Shown: piece after piece, positions 11,641-36,544 of the stretch
Layout of the letters: the number at the start of each line of letters is the position of its first letter
Position numbering within the stretch: position 1 is the stretch's first letter
Origin: Aporrectodea caliginosa
Lineage: Eukaryota > Annelida > Clitellata > Crassiclitellata > Lumbricidae
Assembly: GCA_020284085.1 (NCBI GenBank)
Contig: JACEVL010000482.1
Coordinates: 1,218,501-1,282,500, forward strand
Direction: 5' to 3'
Length of the DNA: 64,000 nt
Notes under the pieces: model-generated
Databases searched by the model: none
What the model saw: only the letters and a program-made list of their open reading frames with translations
What the model was told of the DNA's origin: nothing
Made by a program: the position numbers and the translations under genes

Positions 11641-13634
11641 ACTCCGTATTTTCTGTTGCACAATTACACTTATTATAAAGTAAAACGACGTAATACAATG
11701 CTGACAGAGTAGAATAGCTCTCTCACTAAACACGTGAAGTGTCAAGGATCTCCAACACCCAAGAATCAGCAATCCTCATAATCTACAACTCTCCCTCGTT
11801 TTTCAGATAAGCAAAAATTCACTCAGGTTTCAAAAATTCCCCGAAACAATTTTAGTGATGCATTAACAAAATGAATGAAAAGGTTGCAGCCTTATTTCAC
11901 GAGTTACAATCACATCCACCGACAGGAGTCACGATTGACTGCTCATACATCGATTCCGAAGCAGCATTACAACATATTTCTACCTGTATACACATCACTG
12001 AACGACAAAGCTTTCCATTCGCTTCGGATTCAATTTATCACCAGCCTGAAGCAAAACACCTGTGTACTAGAAATGTAGGCTATTTCACTGATTGCTTGAA
12101 CTGTCATGCACAGCGATGATGCAAGTTGCAGCAACTGAGCCTACATGAAGTCGGTTGATTCATCCTGACCTTTTGCAATGCGATATCAAGTAGAATTGCG
12201 ATTTTACTATAAAAATTAATATGATGCGATGTTACGCACATGATGTTAAGCTAAACTCCGTAATGTATAGAAAATTGTATTATAGCGTAATGTTATATTT
12301 TGCAATGCCTTGCTAATTGCTTTGTCATCAGCTTCTGTGTCAAGTCATGTAACATTATGGTATAAATAATTTAAGTGCAGGTATACATGATAGATAATTA
12401 TAATGTGTGGTCGTAATTTTGAACACCATGTAAAGAAAATATCTTTAAATCACTGATGTCTTCAAACTTATGCATCTCACATATCGGGAATCTTCATTTC
12501 GAACCAGTAATCATGTCACATAATTATGCATGGAGTAAAAGCAATGACGTTCAGATTTCAACATAAGCTAAATGTGCGTTTCTAGGAATAGCAAGTTTCC
12601 TTTTCGAACATGCGATTGGAAGCAGCAGCAAATAGTAAGAAAACAGAATACATTCCCAACAGAAATCTGCACTATAGGAAATTCAAACATCACTGCTAAT
12701 AGTTTTATTCACTAAAAGTATAAATTTAGTAAAGCGGATTTAATTTCACTGCATTTATTGTTCGACCATGATTCGGTATAAAATTATGAGGCGGGAAGCG
12801 TTTTGAGTTTCCATGATGAGATGCTGTGCGAAATGGATTACATATATATATATAATTATATATATATATATATATAACACTTACATAGCGTATTATGCGA
12901 ACCTCTTGAAGGCACCCTCGCCGGTCGAATTGGCCATTTGGTTTAGCAATAGCGAAAGTTTATCCATAGACTAATTAAACTCCAATGCGGAAAACGGCGC
13001 CAATTGGTACGTATGCACGTAGAACCAGATAAACAGATTTTCGTTCAAAATCAATCGTTGTGACTGATTAAATTTCCAGAGTATCATGTATGTGCCGCCC
13101 TGAAGACAAGAAGTGACAATAGCCAACTAACGTGCTCACACCTGAATACGCTCGCTGACTGGCTCTCATTACGTCGATGGGGGTAGAAGGCTCCACGTCC
13201 AAATATCCCAGTACAAAACGTCAGTCACGCAGGCATGAGTATTCAGAAGTAACCGGATGTGCTGCCGTCGAAAAGGTTTTTCATGTATGATCGATTTCAC
13301 TTCCGTAGACCACAGCTACTGGACACAAAATCGTGTATCTGATTTTGCGATCGTACACGGTCTCCAGGCATGTATTAAATCCGCGAAGTGTCAAAGCGTT
13401 GATCAAGAACCTTCTAAAACCATATACAAGTTTGGGCTTAAGACTGTGTAAACAGTACAAGGCTGTTTACAGTCAAATCCAAAGAAAATTGCAGCAGGGC
13501 TTCGACGATTGAAAATGTTGAAGATAAAGTTGGAGAAACAACTCCTGAAGGCGGACTCTAGGATGTGATATGATATGATGTCTCGTGATGCTAACTGACG
13601 TGGTCAAATAAAAAACCATTATAAAGATACTTTC
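11640..13634. repeat. 3' flank of gene B, duplicated behind A and D
   Basis: Contains blocks shared with 50.84-52.8 kb (ACAATGCTGACAGAGTAGAA) and with 62.1-62.3 kb (GATATCAAGT, CATGAAGT). No exon is recognised in it. Confidence 0.7.
12838..12885. repeat. (AT)n microsatellite
   Basis: About 40 bp of alternating AT; it marks the place where the gene A flank carries the mariner element. Confidence 0.8.
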
Positions 13635-19496
<5,862 letters not shown>

Positions 19497-19651
19497 CGCA
19501 GTAAATTGTAAAAGCACCCAAGAAAGAATGTTCGCCACATACATTTGATATAAGCTCCAGTGAGTGTCAAAGTTAGGCTTTATATTCTCCGGAAATGTTG
19601 ATGGTCGTGTTTTGTATAACCCGGTTAGTTTCACGCGCTTGTTGTCACGAT

Positions 19652-19674
19652 TGCTGCAACAAATTGCAACAAAT
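19652..19674 (-). promoter_or_regulatory. Conserved TTTGTTGCA tandem motif upstream of gene B
   Basis: On the minus strand TTTGTTGCA occurs twice in succession, 156 bp upstream of the ATG. The same block is 155 bp upstream in gene A (57128-57150). In C (8151-8173) it is 230 bp upstream, or about 150 bp once an inserted CR1 tail is subtracted. Conservation of spacing suggests a promoter element; the factor is unknown. Confidence 0.35.
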
Positions 19675-20174
19675 GATCCGTAAGTCAGGCGACTACTCTA
19701 AATGGTGTTAATTAGGAGCGGCGAGATACGTAAGAGAAAGATTAAGAATGAGGTAAAGACATCATAAAGAGGAATTTTATAAATTTTAAGTAATAGACCT
19801 GCGGGGTCGTGTAGTGAGGGACAGCACTTCGATGTATTGTTTCCAGCTGTTCTCAACTAATTCTGATTCGAATGAAGCTTATCTTTTCTATCAAACTCCT
19901 ATCGAACATCATTTAGGAGAAGTGCCTTCCAGAATTGCGAAAGACGCTATCTAAATCTCTGCAGTCACATTGCGCTTCATTACATTGCTGTTCCATTTGA
20001 GATATTTGCTTGCTGCGTGCTTTGTCATTGGCTGGAACATCTAACCAAATGCCTTTCTCTTTCATCTGTATCTTCATCTTTACTACGCGCGCCTTTCTCA
20101 ACTCCCTAAAACCGTTTTTTTCTAAAACGATGATAGGCTGGTAGTAATTCTGACCAGATGCCTTGAAATTTCTT

Positions 20175-20605
20175 CCGTACGAGCACACACTGTGGAGCAT
20201 GTATTATAGTCTTTAGTTCTTAGTCAAAATCATATCGTTTTCTGTATAACTTTTTACTTTTACCATACCACCGCTAATACACAAGACAGTGTTCCCCTTA
20301 TTCTGATTACCAATAACCTCCGTTATCTTTTAATCTTTCTGCAGTGCTATTTAGGCCCCTCTTAGCGGGACTTGTCCCTTTGGGGTGTCTGTTGCTCCCA
20401 CATCATCTTACTTACGTTAGTTTTTGTAATTTATGTAAACCTACTAACTAATTGGTTATATTCTATTTTGATCATTTATCTCCTTCATTACTTAAATATG
20501 ATGTAGCCTACCTTTTAGTCATGACAGAGTTGTGATCAATCGTTTAGGTTTGCTATGTTGTTTTATGTTGGGAACAATAAAATTGAAAAATAAATTGAAG
20601 AAATG
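20175..20605 (+). mobile_element. Probable LINE 3'-UTR inserted in the gene B flank
   Basis: About 430 bp absent from the homologous flanks of A and C. It ends GGGAACAATAAAATTGAAAA, an A-rich LINE-like tail. It has no coding part. Confidence 0.45.
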
Positions 20606-21481
20606 AATGAATGGAAGAAAGAACGAACGAATGTGTGAAAACATACAGTACTTACGGTGCTGTTACAAATTGCTTGAGGGAAACGCGCAGTGTGTTGCTG
20701 TCAATCCAAAAGTCCACTTTGTCGCGAATATCCCCGGCGTAACCTAGGCTACTAGAATTGACACATACCTTTGGTCTAATGTTGCTGCTACTGTTGCCGC
20801 TATCGCTGAAGGTTTGTCTGTGGCAGCCTTCTATTGCTTCAGGCTTGTTTTATGCCCAGCATGAATCAATAAACACTACATCATGTACGATACTAACAAA
20901 TGATCGCTATACTTAGCCTATACATATGTAATACTATTCATGATGTACGGATTTATTTCCATGTTTATTCTTACCGTTAACGACTGGCGCGCGCTGCTGT
21001 CGGTCCTGGCAGACAAATCATTTGTACGAATCGATCTCTATTGACTATTGAGGAAAAGAAAAATGGACTCGCTCCACTTATCCTGCAGCGTTTATGTAGT
21101 GCGTCCATTATTGCGACAATACCCGAATTCTTTCCTTCTGAAAAAAGCCAACTTTAGTTCGTTGCGGGGAGGCAGGAAACATTTCACCTGTTACCATTTA
21201 ACATTGTTCATTTACCTAATAACATTTCATTCTCGGAGCAGAGCCATTACGCAAAAGAGTAGCATAGCCTTTCGTTGTCGACGAATAAAATATATGATTT
21301 ATCCTCGCGAATATCGGCCTACTTTTACATCTGGATTTTAGGAAGTAAGTTTGTACAGTTGCCTCTCTCACAATTTGTGAATTCGGATGTCCTCAGCTCC
21401 CACAATAATTTTTCTGATAAATTAAATATATCGCCTTCCTTGTAAGCTTAATTTGAGTAGAGGGAAGACAGTAAGGCAACA

Positions 21482-21735
21482 TATTCAAATACATACATTA
21501 CTACATGCATACATGCATGCAGACATGTACGCATACATGCATACATGCATACATGCAATGTCATGTATACATATATGCGCACATACATACAAACATACAT
21601 ACATGCACAGATAAATATATGCTTACATACATACACATACATACGCATGTACATATATGCATACATACACGCATACATACACGCATGCATTCATATATGC
21701 ATATATACAAACATACATGCATGCATGCATAGTTT
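21482..21735. repeat. (ATAC)n/(ATGC)n degenerate tetranucleotide array
   Basis: About 250 bp mixing CATA, CATG and GCAT units, rich in self-complementary GCATGC. A shorter counterpart is at 59020-59075. Confidence 0.85.
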
Positions 21736-22309
21736 GCATACACGAATACACAAAATGACACACGTGTATGGGAATGTTGTGTATACAGTAATGCAGCCAT
21801 GCTAACAAAAAACCTTTGTAGACATATTGTTTAACTGGGAACGTTTCTTTATTATTTCGTCAGTTGATAATTTAATTCACCAATGAAAAAAAGATTGAGG
21901 CGAGTGTCTTTCTCTTCATAAAATCATTCAGGTCTTTCTTTGAATTGAACGGTTTTCCTATTGACATTTATGTGGCACTATTGAGGCGACCTTTGACTAT
22001 CGATCCGTTGGCTTATTCACGGGTTTTCATTATTTGCATGCAAGCTTCGTCTGTTATTATTACTATTTCACGGGATGGCTGCCGACGTTAGCATAATATG
22101 CATGTATCTAAAACGGACTGTAACTGCGAAACTAGAGCCCCACTTTTCCCAGATATGGTCCATATAAAACGCCAGTTTAACACGTTCACCTTTTAATCGT
22201 CCTCCTCACTTTCCATTCGTCCACTTTAGTTCTTGTTCTTTATTTACACATCACACTATCACCAGTGTTGTTCCTCGACGTCGTAGTCTGACACTACATT
22301 CCTTCCTTA

Positions 22310-22640
22310 TAAAATGCAAAGTTTATGCTTTAAATCACACGTTAAGCTGAGATCCTCAGTGTTGATCTATATAGGCCTACGTTTGAAATGTGTTTTATAA
22401 CTGACAGTGCCTTAAGAACTTGAATTAAGTTCGCTCGTTGTTCCTCTTTTTTTTATCTGTTTTGATGCCATTTAATATTGAAATCTGGGCTCATTAAATC
22501 CAAAGTGTAAAAATTAGAACCTGATAAATTAATACTCGCAGGTTGTGCTGATCTAAAAGTTGATTGGAGTGTAGTAGAAGAGCTGGCATTAGTCTCCTGT
22601 GTGGTCGTATTTGTAACATCTATTCTTCACAAACAGATAC
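22310..22640 (-). pseudogene. Inverted, decayed copy of gene E exon 1 and the start of its intron
   Basis: On the minus strand this segment reads as the end of gene E exon 1 (AGCTCTTCTACTACACTCCA is shared) followed by intron sequence alignable with 24183-24520, including ATTAAATGGCATCAAAAC. A GAG codon is replaced by TAA just before the shared block. It lies head to head with gene E and is an inverted segmental copy. Confidence 0.65.
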
Positions 22641-22649
22641 TCAAGACAG

Positions 22650-23790
22650 GGTTTGAAGTTTCCAATCGTTTTCCACAATTATAAGGTCTACCAGAAAGTA
22701 GAGTCGTTTTATTTATCATTTTAATACTGAAAATTTTATAAATGAGCTTGTTCCTCAAAATATTGAACAGCTCATCGAACTCGAAACTAAATGTATGAGA
22801 CTGAAACAGCATTACTAGATCAAAGGATGGATGGATTGCAACTCTACCAGGATATTTACATCACTTCCATTAAAACAGCAGACCCAAATAGGAAGTAGAC
22901 TATGCATTACTCTCCGACTGGTCCTGCCTTTTGATATCTTTTGTCGTGCTTACGGCATCAGCCTAACGATCTTTAACTCAGGCAAAGCTTTTCTGTGGTA
23001 TCCATAAAGGCGGGTGAAACAAATGTATTTCCAACACTTTACGTCGCACCAGAAATTCCCATTGACAGTCGCACGAGCATAGTTATCTGTCACTCTTGAT
23101 GTTTTCCATTCAAAAATTAATACCTCCTTTTCAGGTCTTACCCTGATTGACCCCAATCGTCACTTTCCGTTTTCCTTCAATTCAAATATTTCCCACTGGT
23201 AAACCTCCTTTTGTTTCAATCCCTCCCTGGTCTCTCCGAAAAAGCACCTTCTGCGATTCGCCTTTAGTTCTGGACAACTTGTTTCACTTGTTGCAACCTC
23301 ATCGGTTAGCTTATTTTCAAGGCTTCGTGGAGAATGCATCAGCTACTACATGTACAACGGTGGATTCCACAACAATGAACGTTTCACCGATCGATTCAGT
23401 CTACTGCTTCTTTCAAAACGTGGTCGTCGTGGCAGATACATAGACGTCGTTCAAGCGAATGAGCTTTCTGTTTTGTTTGTAGCATCGACCCGTGTATCCT
23501 GTGTCCATTGTTGAGATTGACGCGTAAGGGCTTGTGCTGGAGTATCCCGTGGCGACCGCTGAATGCACTGGGATATCTATTGTAGCATAACATTTAAAGA
23601 ATTGTATAATATGTATATCCCTAACGCAACAGTAGAGGTAATTATTGTTAACGCCTCATATTGCATTGAATCTTAAAATCCGAGAACGTCGTCAAATAAC
23701 CTCAGTGCCATTTAAGGAACGAGTTTATACACGAGGAGTTTGTAAGCGCTTTAATGAAATAACAGTCTCAGAGTTTGGCTGATTTGTCGT
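22650..23790. other. No gene recognised between the inverted copy and gene E
   Basis: Several short open frames occur on both strands but none shows a known domain or a paralogue in the window. Confidence 0.4.
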
Positions 23791-23831
23791 ACTTTATAAG
23801 ACTCGTGTTGAAGGCAATTTCTTAGAGTGCA

Positions 23832-29503
<5,672 letters not shown>

Positions 29504-31440
29504 TTGAGAACAATTAACTGCTTTATTGATTCACTTAGAATTTCTGCTGCGGACAATACTACATAATGTGAACTTAGACCAGATGGTTTCAATTAGATAA
29601 TTGAAACAGATAGGCCTATAATCCCGCTGAATATTCGATTGCTCCATTGACGAATAAATTTGTGTAGATGGTTTTCAATTCGTTTTAAAATATACAACCG
29701 GCGACGTGTTAATTTGTTGTATAAGCATTTTGGCGTAGTGCAGAGAAGGTCGTCAGAAGGCCACCAGTTGGGCGGATTCACTAAATGACACCATGCTGTG
29801 GGTTAAGAAATTGTATTGGCTTTCAAGAACACCTCATTACAGCCCATTGACTAACTGCGCCTATATATCTCAAGTCCAGTTGATTCCAAATAAGGAGAAG
29901 TTACTAGGTTTGTCTATTGCAATTATTATGCTCGGCTCCAAAGGTAAATGGTAACAGATTAAAGTTTTCTACCTCCTCCACAGCCAAGTGCAGCCGCCGT
30001 CTTTTGAAGAAAATAATTTGAGTATTTTGCTATAACAAACAGAGTTTACAAACAATGGAAGGCTATCGCTGTAGGTCGATCAAAGGTATGGTCCTATCGA
30101 AGTCCTATGTTCTTTACCTCAATAGAAAACGATTCGCAGAAATAACCAGAGGCGTAGATATCAAATAGTTACTTATATCGCACCGGTGTGCAGCGCATAA
30201 GTTCACCCACAGATATCGTGCGAGAACCAAACTGTGGCAACATTAATATCCAGAAGATCATTCCTCTAAGCAAGAGAGGCAGCGTAAGCAATGGAGCCAA
30301 GATCGAAATGGCATTAGCAACTCAGCACAATACAGAGAGGGAGTTCTAAAATCCAAGTCCAGCAACAGAAAAAGCTCGTTCTAGTGCTAGATACAATCAA
30401 ATGACACGCGAAGTAACTGACAGTTTCCTAATCACAGGTAACAAATGACATCATGCAGTGTCCGTGGACCGTCGAAATCTAGTTTGAACTTGGTTCAGGA
30501 TCTCTCAACATTAGCCGAAAGAGACCGAATGCTAAAATGTTTAAATAAAATACAAGAATCAAATAGGTCAACGCGAAAATAGATAATTAGACTTACATGA
30601 TCAAAGAACCAAGTTGTCGACTGATAACTATCCGTTTATGACAATAAGCTAATCTAGAAGTTGCTTAATATCCTTTATTTAGTGTTTAACTACCAGGTAG
30701 CAGAAATTTGAACCAAAATCACGGAAATTCCATTTTGCAGCACAGTGTAGGCCTATACCCCGCTTTTATAATAGCTATGTAATGCATTGATGCATTGAAA
30801 TGTGTATTCCCATAATTATGTCCGTATGCATTTATGTATTTATTCGTGTATTTATGTGTATGAATCATGAATGTGTGGATGTAAAACATACGCATGCATG
30901 TGCTATGCATGAATGCATGCAATAATGTATGCATGTATCGAGTATAGTTGCAATAAGGTCCCGTTGAACCTGGTTCTAGCATCAGCGACTTCAATCCTGG
31001 TTGCTCGACCACTCAATCCCCACATGGAAAACGAACGTGAGCAACTGGATACTCTAAAGATCGTCGTAGATTAAAGATATATCCGCCTGCAAACTAACAC
31101 GATTTGAGCAAGACAGGCACGGACAAGTCCCATCTTAGTTTGATACAAGAAGCGTAGTGTGAGAGAAAACAGGTGGATATTGAGCTGGTAGTTCGACAGG
31201 AACAGCAACCAAGCTATGGGTATAGATAGGCCCAAATGTAGCATACCTAAAGCCTCGTTATCTTTTACACTATACTTTCATATATTTTCAGTAACAGCTT
31301 TAAATTGATTTCCTACAAGCGAATCCTTATTTTCGCATCTTTTTAAAGTCAGGTAATCCTACAACATCGATTATTACCAATTTATGTTATGAAAAATTTA
31401 TTCATGGCAGTCTGAGAGGCACGTTAATAGTTACTATGGT
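29504..31440. other. No gene recognised downstream of gene E
   Basis: AT-rich, unique-looking sequence. A GCATGCAT-rich stretch at about 30780-30945 resembles the tetranucleotide array at 21.5 kb. No exon or element was identified. Confidence 0.4.
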
Positions 31441-31449
31441 CATAGACAT

Positions 31450-31720
31450 TCACAACTCCTAGGCAATGCGACTTAGGGTCATAGCTTTGGTCTGGCGGTC
31501 CTTGCTGGGCACAGCTACTAAGCAGAATCGGGCCTTCTCAGTGGTTGGCCCCTCCCTCTGGAACGGGCTTCCTTTGACGTTGCGCTTGCATCCCAGAATC
31601 CACTCTGAATCTTTCTATACTTGCCTCAAAACTGTCCTTTTCAGCCGTGCTGTGGTCGGGAGCGCTTCTGAGTAGTAACCTTGAAGGGCGCTATATAAAA
31701 CTTCGTAATGAATGAATAGT
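31450..31720 (+). mobile_element. CR1-like LINE, 3' fragment
   Basis: The frame reads NRAFSVVGPSLWNGLPLT, RIHSESFYTCLK and ends GSASE, like the element at 3286-5430. The stem (with one deleted G) and GCGCTATATAAA follow, then a (TGAA)n tail. Confidence 0.75.
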
Positions 31721-32075
31721 CATGATCTCTAACTCATAATGTCTCATAAATAACCGCAAAGAAATATGATAGTTACATGTATGCTTGCAAGAAATTGTTA
31801 CAAACACAGACTACTCTGTGATAAAAAAACCAGGTCGTCACCTAAGTAATCAGCAAGACTATAGTACAGCCATATCTAACAAACTATCAGTTTTTATTTT
31901 TCCGACTTGTGTGGGTTTTCTCAAGCTCTGTCACACATGTTCATTGTCTGTGTATCTGATATCCTCATATGCACATAATATTTAAATAAATTTTTTAAGT
32001 TCACCACCTTTTCTCGCAGCCAAAGATTGAACTTCAACTGCAACAGTACATTATAGCAGTTGCTACAGATCTGCT

Positions 32076-32545
32076 TTAAGTAAGTAAGTAAGTAAGTATA
32101 TTCTTTAATAAAACCAATTGCATATCCGCACTCTGGTGTACATACATCTTAACAACAATCAACAGTTAATGTCAATACGAGTAAAACATTCTAACAATAA
32201 ACGTCTTTCGCTGTAAATTATCTGCCAGAGGTACACAATGGTCGTGCGATCGCGGTCGCAGGGTATATTGTTGGGGCTTTTTGGTGGAAGTAAACTATGC
32301 AGTACGTGGCCCTGGTTCATCAGGACCGCAGAGAAAAGACGGGTGTCAGCTTCAAGACAAAGTCGCTCAAATTTTGGGTAGTCTTCAGGAAGATACCGGA
32401 GGCGGATTAGCTTGCTTATTACTGATTGAAGTCGGCATCTATCCTGTTGTCCCGCAAACCCCCACCAGGCCGGGGCAGCATAGAGTAAACGAGCCATAAC
32501 ATAACCAAACTCTACACATTTTGCAATTAGCCAATACGTGTTCAA
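32076..32545 (-). mobile_element. Jockey/I-like LINE, 3' fragment
   Basis: The minus-strand frame reads YAAPAWWGFAGQQ, VISKLIRLRYLPE, LEADTRLFSAVL and HVLHSLLPP. The (CTTA)n tail at 32076-32100 equals that of the element at 16240. Confidence 0.75.
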
Positions 32546-33021
32546 AAACACTTACGCTACATTGATCTTGACAACCGCAGGTCATTGTGAAGAACTGAGA
32601 ATTGATCATAGGACAGCTCGCTTTGCATTATCTCGAATGTCCTCTTCTATGTCGTTATTGGTGCATGGCGTTCTTTTCTTCCAGACAATCTTATTATCTG
32701 TCGATTGTCCATCACTGTTAATTTTTTCCTATGCCTGGGACACACTCGAGTATCTTTAATTTTTTTCATATGCCTGGACCCACTTATGTATCTTTAAGTT
32801 GAGCTTGATGAGTTTTACTAAAACCTGTCAGATATCATTTACCTTTTATCTGGTGACTTCGCTTAAGAACAATGGATCTAACCTCCGCTTAAAATTTGTT
32901 GTAGGCCTATATACTGCATTTCAATCGCGTTATTCTCTAGATGCTGAGACTAGCATCAAATTTCATTGCCCGAAACCAATCTGTTATGAAATTCTGAATA
33001 GATAAAATCGTCATCAATACC

Positions 33022-33845
33022 AGCCGTCAGCTGCGCCTCCTGAGAGGCTGCATCAGGTCCTTGCTTGCAATTGCGTGCAATTATTGCTTTCAATTGGTTC
33101 TTTGTTAAAAGTTACACGGAAAGTCTTACCATTCTGTCGTCCGTGATCTCGGCGTCACGCTGGAATCAGACCTGTCCATGAGAAGTCACGTGGCGCGAAT
33201 CGTTGGCTGCTGCTTTCGTCAGCTCCGTCTCCTGAGAGGCTGCATCAGGTCCTTGCCTTTCGAGGCTGCGAGAGCGGCCGTTGCCGCCTTCGTCACCTCT
33301 CAGGTTGACCGCTGAAACAGCCTACTGGTCGGTGCGTCCAAGTGCCTCTTGGATTGCCTGCAGTCCGTTCTCAACGCTGCTGCGAAGCTGCTATGCAACC
33401 GGAGGAAATATGATCATGTCACGCCGCTCCTCCGTGATGTTCTGCACTGGCTGCCAATCTCTCATCGTATCGAGTTCAAGATCTGTTTGTTGGTCTACAA
33501 GTCACTTCATGGGGCCGCGCCGGAGTATTTGCGCGATTACTGCATCGGGACGCATTCTTCCGCCTCCGGGTTGCGACTCCGATCGCTCGAGAAAAGCGAT
33601 CTTCGCGTAAAACGGATGAAAACCCGGTTTGGCGATCGCGCCTTTCTCGGCGGCCGGCCCCAGATGCTGGAACGGTCTTCCTCCTGCCCTGCGAGCGGCT
33701 AACACAGTTGACTCCTTCAAATCTGGACTCAAGACTTATTTGTTCTGTAAGGCCTACCCTGATGTTAGTTGACTGTGAGGCGCCCTTGTAACGGCATGGC
33801 TGTGTTACGGCGCCATATAAATTGTCACTGTTATTATTATTATTA
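33022..33845 (+). mobile_element. CR1/L2-like LINE, 3' fragment of another family
   Basis: Residues VVRDLGVTLESDL, RLLRGCIRSLPFEAARAAVAAFVTS, LLRDVLHWLPISHRI and WNGLPPALR occur with frame breaks. The 3' end has GGCGCC and GTAAC arms pairing with GTTAC and GGCGCC, then ATATAAATT and ATT repeats. A 43-bp block at 33022 is repeated at 33218. Confidence 0.7.
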
Positions 33846-34569
33846 TTATTATTCTCCAACATGCAATTGTTCGCTATTATTCAAATCCGCTTCGCGCAAA
33901 TAACCAGACCTACTGACATACTAAGTTGCTAATTTCAGGTTTTTCTGTAACTGTCCGTATGCATGCATTGTATTGAATGCATGTATTAAATTTCAATCCA
34001 CAGAATCTTGTATACATTGAGAATTTTGGTTATTTAAAATTATTGATTACAAAACTTACTAGCTGCTTGACTCACGACACACCGTCTGATACATACAGCT
34101 TTTGCTTTGGTGGGAAGATGAAACGGCGACGGAGAAGACTGGTCACCCGACCTCATAATTATGTCGAGAAAATGAAGCCGGTAATGATAATAATAACGCT
34201 GTGTCCTTTATGGGTACTTTACCTGCGTAGACCTTAACGAATAGAGCCAATTCCAGATAAATCTGTGTTTCTAATTAAAGTTGAAGTCAATGTTTGCCGC
34301 CTGATGGATCCATTCTACCTCGGTGCAAAACAATATAATAGTTATTATCAAATTGGAAAAGTAATCTGTTACTCTGCTACTCTGCTGCCATCTATGAAAT
34401 ATTACGAAAACATTACCTGTACTCCACCCAGCCTCGAAGAAGTTTGCAATTTGCGTACCTAAATGAGAAAGGGATGCGATAACATTGTTGCCACCTGGGG
34501 AATAGAATAAACATATTATTTGGCCTTATTTGTTTTGAGCGGGGTAGTTGTTTTCAACTATTATTACAA

Positions 34570-35055
34570 TGCCAGTCGTGCCCTAGTCACTCACTACAGT
34601 AACTCATCTCAAGTTTTCCAACCGAACAATGTCCAACGCTTCACCACGTCTCTTGAAAGATCTAACTTCTGAATTCCGCTCTTTTTCGATGCAACCACCA
34701 TAATCGCCAATCACCCTCCATCATCCGCCTCAGGCTCCTGAATCCATCACACTCAAGGCCTTCCACTCGAAACTAAAGTCTATTCTTTTCAAGAACTCTT
34801 ACTCTCGTCGGGGTAAGACTCTTAGTCTTACCCCGACTCACCTGATCAACTGCCTTCCAATGCTCGACCTAAACGATACCCACCTTAACATCTGCTCTGC
34901 CCCTTCCGATCCTCTGGCAACCGGACTCGGACCTCCCTCGGACTAGTCTTTTGGACAACCCCTCTGACTAGACCCAGCGCTCGTGATAAGCTGGTCCCAT
35001 GCGCTTTGTTTTCGAGTGTGGCTTTCGAAGTTTGGAAATTGCGATTACAATAACG
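34570..35055 (+). mobile_element. LINE 3' fragment with (CGATTA)-type tail
   Basis: The homologous 10.54-kb site reads straight through (CCAGTCGTGAAATTCC), so this is an insertion. SITLKAFHSKLKSILFKNSY resembles an RT C-terminus. Related ends lie at 43020-43235 and 50555-50690 (plus) and 14280-14380 and 53455-53550 (minus). Confidence 0.6.
34807..34837. other. 31-bp near-perfect palindrome
   Basis: GTCGGGGTAAGACT, a 3-nt CTT spacer, then AGTCTTACCCCGAC: 14-bp perfect arms. Confidence 0.85.
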
Positions 35056-35509
35056 AAATTCCTTGTGATTTATTCGTTTTAAAGTTGCGATGGCATCTCT
35101 TACTTCTTTCGGTACAAATGTTGGCATGTGTTCTGTATTATTTGTGGGCATCTCGGCTAAGACTATCGGTTCGTTATCTACGTCGATTGTTCGAAGTATT
35201 TTCTTCTATTACTTCACCATTTGTTTCTTTGTTTTATGCATCCTTGAGTTTGATTTGTCCCCTAACTTCAGGTCTCTACACAATTACCGACTCTGAGAGA
35301 ACCTTCAGAGTAAATCCATCATACTCATTTTGGTGTTGAAGCTGCGTTTCTGAACAGTATTGAAGCAGTTTTACTTCAAACCTTAGACCTCTATGCCACT
35401 TGAAACCGAAGAGCAAGGAAAGCATTTGGAGTGGCAGTGACCTCCAGTCACGGAGATTTTCTACGAATTCATGATTTGCGCGTTTCTGCTGGCTCAAAAG
35501 GCTCTCTCA

Positions 35510-35513
35510 CACA

Positions 35514-35559
<46 letters not shown>

Positions 35560-35742
35560 GTCTTTCTGTGTCTCTTTGTCTCGGTCTCTGCTACTGTGTC
35601 TCTCTGTGTTTCTCAGTGTCTTTCAGTCTCTTTATTTCTGTCTCTGTCTCTGTCTCTGTCTCTGTCTCTGTCTCTGTCTCTGTCTCTGTCTCTGTCTCTG
35701 TCTCTGTCTCTGTCTCTGTCTCTGTCTCTGTCTCTGTCTCTG

Positions 35743-35778
<36 letters not shown>

Positions 35779-35805
35779 TGTCTCTGTCTCTTTATCTCTC
35801 TCTCA
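35510..35805. repeat. (CTCT)n/(CTCTGT)n microsatellite
   Basis: About 295 bp, with a pure (CTCTGT)n core at about 35638-35764. Confidence 0.95.
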
Positions 35806-36490
35806 CTTCTCCCCTACTAACCTGTTTCATACGCCCTCTCATCTTTCAACACCACCTGTCAATCAGCCATCTCTGCTCCAATGACTCTTCCATCAGTCCA
35901 CTCTTCGCATCCACTTCTCACATCTGCCTCTCTTTGTCCAATTCTGTAACAGACTGGGCCTTAGAACTAGCTACGGTCTCTCTCCCTACAGAGCAGTATT
36001 GAATATTAATAAAATTTTGTTAAAAGTTAAAACAATTGCCCATATTTCACAACAGCCACTGCGACTACGACAATAATGACGATGACCGCCATTGTCTCGT
36101 TTACAAATTAGCAATCTGGCGTTCTCTCCATCACAATGACATGAAGTACTTCAAACAATCGAAACAACCAAGTGCTTAGTCCGCTGATCCGCATAATTTA
36201 GGTTTGGTTTTGAAATATGGTCGTCATCGATCAATAGGGCCTAAGGCTAGACACATGTAGGACTACAATTCCCACTTACTATCAACTGTGTCTACCGACC
36301 GTCGCAGTTTCCAAGGGGACACACTTCAAGCTTAGAGCGATGAGGTGAAAACAAGTAATACGATGCTTTGTATACATTGCTTTTTTAATGATGTCCCTAA
36401 TAAACACTGTCCTGATATGCGATACTACTAATGCATTCGGTTAATGCATTCGGTGACGCCAATGAGATGGCTGGCCTAATCGTTATTGCA
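35806..36490. repeat. Segmental duplicate of 39190-39800
   Basis: Shared blocks are CACTTCTCCCCTA, CCTGTCAATCA, GCAATCTGGCGTTCTCTCCA and AATGAGATGGCTGGCCTAAT, in order. The second copy leads into gene F; this one runs into an RTE fragment instead. Confidence 0.75.
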
Positions 36491-36544
36491 AGTTATGAGC
36501 ATTTCCACATAAAGAAACCTTTTAGAAATTATAATTTGCAAATC

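Larger units (their letters stand above)
19500..22130. repeat. 5' flank of gene B, duplicated upstream of gene A
   Basis: Order-preserving match to 56.98-60.95 kb. The last shared block is GGGATGGCTGCCGACG. It contains no recognisable coding exon. Confidence 0.7.
34180..35270. repeat. Segmental duplicate of 9455-10780
   Basis: Same blocks in the same order as the gene B side. No FReD exon remains next to it, so any associated gene has been lost or was not copied. Confidence 0.75.

Noticed and set aside
23396..23600. Minus-strand open frame (DIPVHSAVATGYSS, LIRLNDVYVSATTTTF)
   Set aside because: It reads like protein but matches no family I can name, has no paralogue here and no clear splice sites; not called.
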